Shown here one piece after another: positions 60,246-64,000 of a stretch of 64,000 nucleotides of DNA. The notes under the pieces were generated by a model. It had not been told where the DNA came from. It saw only the letters and a program-made list of their open reading frames with translations, and did no database searches. Position numbers and translations under genes: made by a program. Every line of letters starts with the position of its first letter. Positions within the stretch are counted from its first letter, which is position 1. This stretch comes from Sarcodiotheca gaudichaudii (taxonomy: Eukaryota > Rhodophyta > Florideophyceae > Gigartinales > Solieriaceae): assembly GCA_032355985.1 (NCBI GenBank), contig JAUKVZ010000003.1, positions 124,001-188,000 on the forward strand. Reading direction: 5' to 3'.

Positions 60246-61154
60246 TCATCCGCGCCAGGCGTCAGCCCAGAGGATCGGCCGAGGCGTCAGAAGACCGTGC
60301 TCATGCGCCTTGGCGAAGAAGAGTTCGATCGCCTCCTTGTGCCCGGCAGAAGGCTCGAACTGAAGCATGCGGCCGAGGTAGTCACTGGCCAGATCCGTCG
60401 GCCAGCCGTGGGCGCGGGCGTGCGCCGTCGCGATCCAGTCCAGACGCTGCAGATTGTGCCGCCGCTGGCGATCAAGGAGGCGCAGCGCGACGCCGAGATT
60501 GGACGCTTCCATGTCGGCCGCACGGCACATCCACATGGCATAGACGAAGGGAGCGCCCGTGAGCTTGCGCCACGCGTCGCCAAGATCCATCTGATGCGGA
60601 TATCGAACAGCGGGCGGCGAATCGCGCGTGACTTTGTCGCCGATCATCAGAAACGCCTCAGGCCATTCCATCGCCGTCGCGCCCGCTTCGCCATCGCTTG
60701 TCGCGATCCGCTCGCGCGCATCGAATGAAACGATCTCCGGCGCAGCGTCATACAGCTCGCGCAGCAGCACCTGCAGCAGCACGACGGATGTGTGACTATC
60801 CGTATCGGCATGCACCTGCGTGAGCTTCTCGATCGGCGTCTTGCTGAAAAGCCGCACGGTCAGCGTCGGCCCGTCGCTGGCGATCATGCCCGCCGGCGCC
60901 ATCGCCAGATCGACCTCCGCTCGCTGCTGATCAACGATTGGCGTCAGCGCAAGATCAACATCGCCTCGCTCGAGCATCGGCAGAAGCAGGCTCGGTGCGG
61001 CAAGCGCCAACGAAAGCCCCTCCAGCTTCGACAGACCTTCAATCAGCGGCAATGTGTTCAGATACGAGACAGCGCCGACGCGAATTGGCCGCTGCGCCGT
61101 GAAATCGGCGTGCGTACCGACGTTTGACGATTGCTCCACTGTTCCTATGGACAT
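60246..61154 (-). CDS. mqnA: Menaquinone biosynthesis protein MqnA (chorismate dehydratase)
   Basis: 302 residues. The periplasmic-binding-like fold is recognised by RVGAVSYLNTLPLIEGL, LERGDVDLALTPIV, HTSVVLLQVLLRE, GDKVTRDSPPAVRYPHQMDLGDAWRKLTGAPFVYAMW (cited for D-L-x-x-x-W-x-x-x-T-x-x-P-F-V-x-A-x-W). It opens the futalosine route by dehydrating chorismate. Other mqn genes are not in the window. It starts a minus-strand unit with the sigma-like gene, ktrB and ktrA; its ATG follows GGGGAC. Confidence 0.92.
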   Translation of the reverse strand: MSIGTVEQSSNVGTHADFTAQRPIRVGAVSYLNTLPLIEGLSKLEGLSLALAAPSLLLPMLERGDVDLALTPIVDQQRAEVDLAMAPAGMIASDGPTLTVRLFSKTPIEKLTQVHADTDSHTSVVLLQVLLRELYDAAPEIVSFDARERIATSDGEAGATAMEWPEAFLMIGDKVTRDSPPAVRYPHQMDLGDAWRKLTGAPFVYAMWMCRAADMEASNLGVALRLLDRQRRHNLQRLDWIATAHARAHGWPTDLASDYLGRMLQFEPSAGHKEAIELFFAKAHEHGLLTPRPILWADAWRG

Positions 61155-61219
61155 GTCCCCATGCTAGAATACGAAGCAGGCTGGCGCAGCCTTTGCAATC
61201 AGGAAAAAGGGGGACAGCG

Positions 61220-61858
61220 ATGTCTGATGACAACGGCGTCTTGAAAGGCGGACTGGTGGTCATCGGCGGCGGCGGTCACGCGATCGTGGTCGCGGAGGCA
61301 GCCATCGCAGCAGGCGGGCGCATCTCCGGCTTCATCGATGACAAGCAGGATGCATCCCTTCGCGAAATCGCGCCGCGTCTCGGCGGCCTGACCACACTCG
61401 AACATGCGCAGCTCACGCGGCAGCATGCGCTGATCCTCGGCATCGGCGATATCCCGCTCCGGCGGCAGATCATCGGGCGCGTCGAAGCGACCTTCGCCAG
61501 CGTGATTCATCCCACGGCGTACGTCTCACCGAGCGCACGCATCGAACCCGGCGTCTTCATCGGCCCAATGGCCGTTGTTCACAGCCGTGCACACATTAAG
61601 GCGCACGCCAGCGTCAACTCAGGCGCAGTCGTCGAACATGACTGTGTCGTTGGTGAGAACTCCCACATCGCGCCGGGCGCCGTGCTCGGCGGCTCGGCGA
61701 CTGTCGGCGATCACACGCTCGTGGGGCTCGGCTCGCGCGTGCTGCCGGGGGCGCAGATCGGCTCGGACTGTGTTGTCGGGGTAGGCGCCGCGGTCGTCAG
61801 CGCGGTCGAGGCCGGCCAGCTCGTCATCGGCGTGCCGGCCAGGCCGCTGGCTCGTTAG
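61220..61858 (+). CDS. Sugar O/N-acyltransferase of the NeuD/PglD family
   Basis: 212 residues from ATG 61220 with AAAAAGGGGGAC upstream. An N-terminal nucleotide-sugar binding domain (LVVIGGGGHAIVVAEAA, GFIDDKQ) is followed by hexapeptide repeats (ASVIHPTAYVSPSARIEPGVFIG, then VNSGAVVEHDCVVGENSHIAPG). The His in VEHD is the likely catalytic base. It acetylates a nucleotide-linked amino-sugar for surface glycans. It is divergent from mqnA and its tail overlaps the PEGA gene by four bases. Confidence 0.88.
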   Translation: MSDDNGVLKGGLVVIGGGGHAIVVAEAAIAAGGRISGFIDDKQDASLREIAPRLGGLTTLEHAQLTRQHALILGIGDIPLRRQIIGRVEATFASVIHPTAYVSPSARIEPGVFIGPMAVVHSRAHIKAHASVNSGAVVEHDCVVGENSHIAPGAVLGGSATVGDHTLVGLGSRVLPGAQIGSDCVVGVGAAVVSAVEAGQLVIGVPARPLAR

Positions 61859-62370
61859 CCGTCGTCGGGAGTCGGCACCAGAGGCGGCAGATCCGGCTTG
61901 TCTTCCGGCGTCGCCTCATCATCACTTTCAATGACAATCCCCTCGCCGCTGACAGGCGGGGGTGTCGGCACGAAATCGCCTCCGACTTCCTGGCGCATGT
62001 TCCGGGCTCGCGCAAGGATCTCATCCACATCGGTCTGTGCAGGCGACAGCTCGAAGTGCCAGTCGATGTTGGTCACGATCCGCGTGGGCAGCGCCTCGGC
62101 GACGAGATCGATGATTGGAAGCTCGTACAGCGGCGCCTCGGCTTTGGCCTGCGTCGTCAGCGGCTCAAACCCGTCCTTGCGGATGCGCACGTCGTAGGTG
62201 CCGTAGTAGGTGAAATCGACCTCCAGCGGCGTGCGCCCGACCTCAACATCATTCAGATGGACAAGGGCGCCGGACGGCTCGGATGTGATGCGAATGCGCC
62301 GCTCCAGGCAGCCGGTCATCGCCACGGCGCACAGACTCAACACAATCAATCGAAACGTGCGTGCATTCAT
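61855..62370 (-). CDS. PEGA-domain lipoprotein
   Basis: 171 residues. The lipoprotein signal ends AMTGC-LER. The PEGA domain follows: RIRITSEPSGALVHLNDVEVGRTPLEVDF and YYGTYDVRIRKDGFEP (cited for S-x-P-x-G-A-x-V and G-x-T-P). The C-terminal half is acidic and Pro-rich. PEGA proteins are envelope-associated. The ATG overlaps the stop of lptB by four bases (ATGA), so it is coupled to the LPS exporter ATPase and may serve the same surface. Confidence 0.85.
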   Translation of the reverse strand: MNARTFRLIVLSLCAVAMTGCLERRIRITSEPSGALVHLNDVEVGRTPLEVDFTYYGTYDVRIRKDGFEPLTTQAKAEAPLYELPIIDLVAEALPTRIVTNIDWHFELSPAQTDVDEILARARNMRQEVGGDFVPTPPPVSGEGIVIESDDEATPEDKPDLPPLVPTPDDG

Positions 62371-63173
62371 CGTCCGGGCCTCACTGGCTTGGGCTCAGGC
62401 GCCTGCGTCTTCACGCGGCTGCTCTCCGGCTCTTCATGATGATCAAACTCATCGCCGCGGAACATCGATCCCAGATACGCACGGCGAACCAGATCGTCAT
62501 TGATCAACTCACGCGGTGTGCCATCGCGAAGGACGCGCCCCTCTTCGATGACATACGCCCGATCGCAGATGCTCAATGTCTGCTGCACGTTGTGATCCGT
62601 GATCAACACGGCGATGCCCATCTCCGTGATGCGCCGAATCTCGCGTTGCAGGTCCTCAACCGCCAACGGATCGACGCCGCTGAATGGCTCATCGAGCAGG
62701 ATGAGTCTCGGCTCCGTCACCAGCGCACGTGCGATTTCCAGCTTTCGCCGCTCACCGCCTGAACATGTCTGCGCATGATCGCGCGCCTTGTGGCTCAGGC
62801 CGTACTGGGCCAGCAGTGTGTCACATCGATGCTGGCGCTCCTGCTTTGAAATCGGCAGCGTTTCGAGAATAGCGAGCAGGTTTTCCTCGACGGTGAGCTT
62901 CTGAAAGATGCTCGGCTCCTGGCTCAGGTATCCCATGCCGCGCCGGGCGCGCTTGTACATGGGCAGACGCGAGACATCGATCCCGTCGAAGTGGATCTCT
63001 CCGCTGTCGGCATCAATCATGCCGATGGTCATGCGAAAGCACGTCGTCTTGCCGGCGCCGTTGCGCCCGAGCAGACCGACGATGCTGCTGGCCTCGACGT
63101 GAAAGCTCACGCCCTTGACGACGGTGCGCTCGCCGAATGTCTTGACAAGATTGGAAGCGGAAAGCAGAGCCAT
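62367..63173 (-). CDS. lptB: LPS export ABC transporter ATP-binding protein
   Basis: 268 residues. Walker A GLLGRNGAGKTT, Q-loop YLSQEPSIFQKLTVEENLLAILE (cited for the LptB-type QEPSIFQKLTVEEN), signature CSGGERRKLEIARAL, Walker B LILLDEPFSGVDP and switch His in TDHNVQQTL. The C-terminal ~30-residue tail is acidic then basic/Pro-rich. With LptF/G (not in window) it powers lipopolysaccharide transport from the inner membrane. It is the first gene of a two-gene unit with the PEGA lipoprotein. Confidence 0.95.
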   Translation of the reverse strand: MALLSASNLVKTFGERTVVKGVSFHVEASSIVGLLGRNGAGKTTCFRMTIGMIDADSGEIHFDGIDVSRLPMYKRARRGMGYLSQEPSIFQKLTVEENLLAILETLPISKQERQHRCDTLLAQYGLSHKARDHAQTCSGGERRKLEIARALVTEPRLILLDEPFSGVDPLAVEDLQREIRRITEMGIAVLITDHNVQQTLSICDRAYVIEEGRVLRDGTPRELINDDLVRRAYLGSMFRGDEFDHHEEPESSRVKTQAPEPKPVRPGR

Positions 63174-63221
63174 GCGCAGGCCAGTGTAGCCCCGCCTCAG
63201 GGCTCGCGCCCAACGCCCGCA

Positions 63222-63650
63222 TCAGGCGAAGAAGCGGATGCTCATCGGATAGCGGTAAAACTCACCCCGGTTGGCGGCGACCCCGCCCCGGATGGTGCCG
63301 ATGAGGCACAGGATCTTGATCCCGAAGAATGCAGGCACCGCGACGATCGCCCCGAGGCCGAGCGTCACGAGCATGAAGACCAGCATGATGACGAAGTAAA
63401 GCAGCAGCGACAGTTGGAAGTTGAACGCCTCGCGCCCATGATCATTCATGAACGGACTGTCACCCTTGCGCACCTGCCACATGATGCCGCTGGCGATCGT
63501 GCTGAGCAGACCCATCTCGAAGACATTGCCGATGCCCACCAGATGGTTGATCATCGCGTACTTGCGCTCGCCCTCATCGGCGGCGCTGTCGTAATACGTC
63601 TCGTAGTCGGGCGCTTGCTCATTCATGGTCATCGTGGGGCTGGCGGGCAT
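63222..63650 (-). CDS. DUF4870-type small membrane protein
   Basis: About 140 residues; the start could be ATG 63650, 63632 or 63626, none with a strong ribosome site. The sequence KYAMINHLVGIGNVFEMG, then MWQVRKGDSPFMNDHGREAFNFQLSLLLYF (cited for the H-x-x-E-A-x-N-F-Q motif), a long membrane stretch MLVFMLVTLGLGAIVAVPAFFGI and NRGEFYRYPMSIRFF match the DUF4870 (Tic20-like) family. Function unknown. It is divergent from pdxA. Confidence 0.8.
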   Translation of the reverse strand: MPASPTMTMNEQAPDYETYYDSAADEGERKYAMINHLVGIGNVFEMGLLSTIASGIMWQVRKGDSPFMNDHGREAFNFQLSLLLYFVIMLVFMLVTLGLGAIVAVPAFFGIKILCLIGTIRGGVAANRGEFYRYPMSIRFFA

Positions 63651-63855
63651 GGTCGTTGCTCATTCGACGAAGATTACTGGCGAATATCGGCGGCTCAAGC
63701 CGCCCGCCGTTGGTTCCTGCGGCAGAATCTTCTTCGGATTCAGGCGGGCCCTTTTTCGTGGATGACGACAGGCGCCGCATCCGCCCCCCTAGAATGCCTT
63801 TCCCGCCGGCCCTCTCGCCGGCTCGCTTTTTTCCGGCCGGAGACTTATCCCTCGC

Positions 63856-64000
63856 ATGACCGCCGAACCACGCCAATCCAGTGATCTGCCCACCATCGGC
63901 ATCAGCATGGGAGATCCCCTCGGGATCGGTCCGGAGATCATCGTCAAGGCGCTCTCCGACGCTTCTCTTCGCGCCCGGGCGCGATTTGTCGTGTACGGGC
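63856..64000 (+). CDS. pdxA: 4-hydroxythreonine-4-phosphate dehydrogenase, partial
   Basis: Only the first 48 residues are in the window, from ATG 63856. TIGISMGDPLGIGPEIIVKAL is the family opening (usually G-D-P-A-G-I-G-P-E). It takes part in pyridoxal phosphate synthesis by the DXP-dependent route. The rest lies beyond the window end. Confidence 0.88.
   Translation, partial: MTAEPRQSSDLPTIGISMGDPLGIGPEIIVKALSDASLRARARFVVYG

Noticed and set aside
1-64000. tRNA, rRNA, CRISPR, insertion sequence or prophage
   Set aside because: I looked for T-loop motifs, repeat arrays, transposases, integrases and phage structural genes by eye and found none; a tool-based scan could still find a small RNA gene.

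Overview
The window is a dense, GC-rich bacterial chromosome segment that most resembles a planctomycete of the class Phycisphaerae. Four things support this. Secreted proteins end in a planctomycete-style dockerin-like tail (D-L-x-x-D-G ... A-x-L-L-x-x-W-G). Others end in a PEP-CTERM-like tail (V-P-x-P-G, a hydrophobic stretch, then RRRR). There are Gram-negative envelope genes (lpxA, lptB, a PagL-like barrel, rseP). The F-type ATP synthase c and b subunits carry signal-peptide-like extensions. I saw no rRNA, tRNA, CRISPR array, transposase or prophage; the content is mostly housekeeping plus secreted accessory proteins. The taxonomic call is an inference from protein style, not from a marker gene.

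Layout. 1-2.3 kb: a SIMPL-domain protein (cut by the window edge) divergent from an FG-GAP/dockerin-like protein. 2.4-5.9 kb: a minus-strand F0 ATP synthase cluster (two small AtpI-type membrane proteins, atpB, atpE, atpF, atpH) that stops after delta, with no alpha, gamma, beta or epsilon. 6-15 kb: DUF444 protein, zinc-ribbon membrane protein, DUF368 lipid-carrier translocase family protein, galE, PagL-like barrel, slyX, an oppA-oppB pair and a HEAT-like secreted protein. 15-21 kb: a membrane protein plus an 873-residue TPR-like secreted protein, purM, and a FabZ / long ACP / FabZ-like cassette. 21-26.8 kb: five tandem, co-oriented paralogous secreted PEP-CTERM-like proteins with hairpin terminators. 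27-40 kb: tyrS, CBS protein, HNH nuclease, trypsin-like protease with dockerin-like tail, purH, a beta-propeller lipoprotein, ribE, lpxA, a sarcosine-oxidase-like flavoenzyme and rho. 39-49 kb: ptsI, RNase E/G, dxr, rseP, an alpha/beta hydrolase and a short-chain dehydrogenase. 49-56 kb: dprA, a 0.8 kb non-coding-looking spacer rich in inverted repeats, lexA, a beta-helix/dockerin-like protein, glutamate dehydrogenase and a receiver-like protein. 56-64 kb: a minus-strand unit mqnA / sigma-like multi-HTH protein / ktrB / ktrA, a PglD-type acyltransferase, a PEGA lipoprotein with lptB, a DUF4870 protein and the start of pdxA.

Systems. lpxA, lptB, the PagL-like barrel, galE, rseP and the FabZ/ACP cassette point to an outer membrane with lipid A. 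dxr, DUF368 and mqnA belong to isoprenoid, undecaprenyl and menaquinone metabolism. rho, RNase E, lexA and dprA cover RNA and DNA processing. The most unusual items are the 555-residue protein that combines several helix-turn-helix segments with sigma-70 region 2-like and region 4-like segments, and the five-gene PEP-CTERM-like array, in which paralogue types alternate and two neighbouring genes share 3-prime ends with a compensatory-change hairpin.
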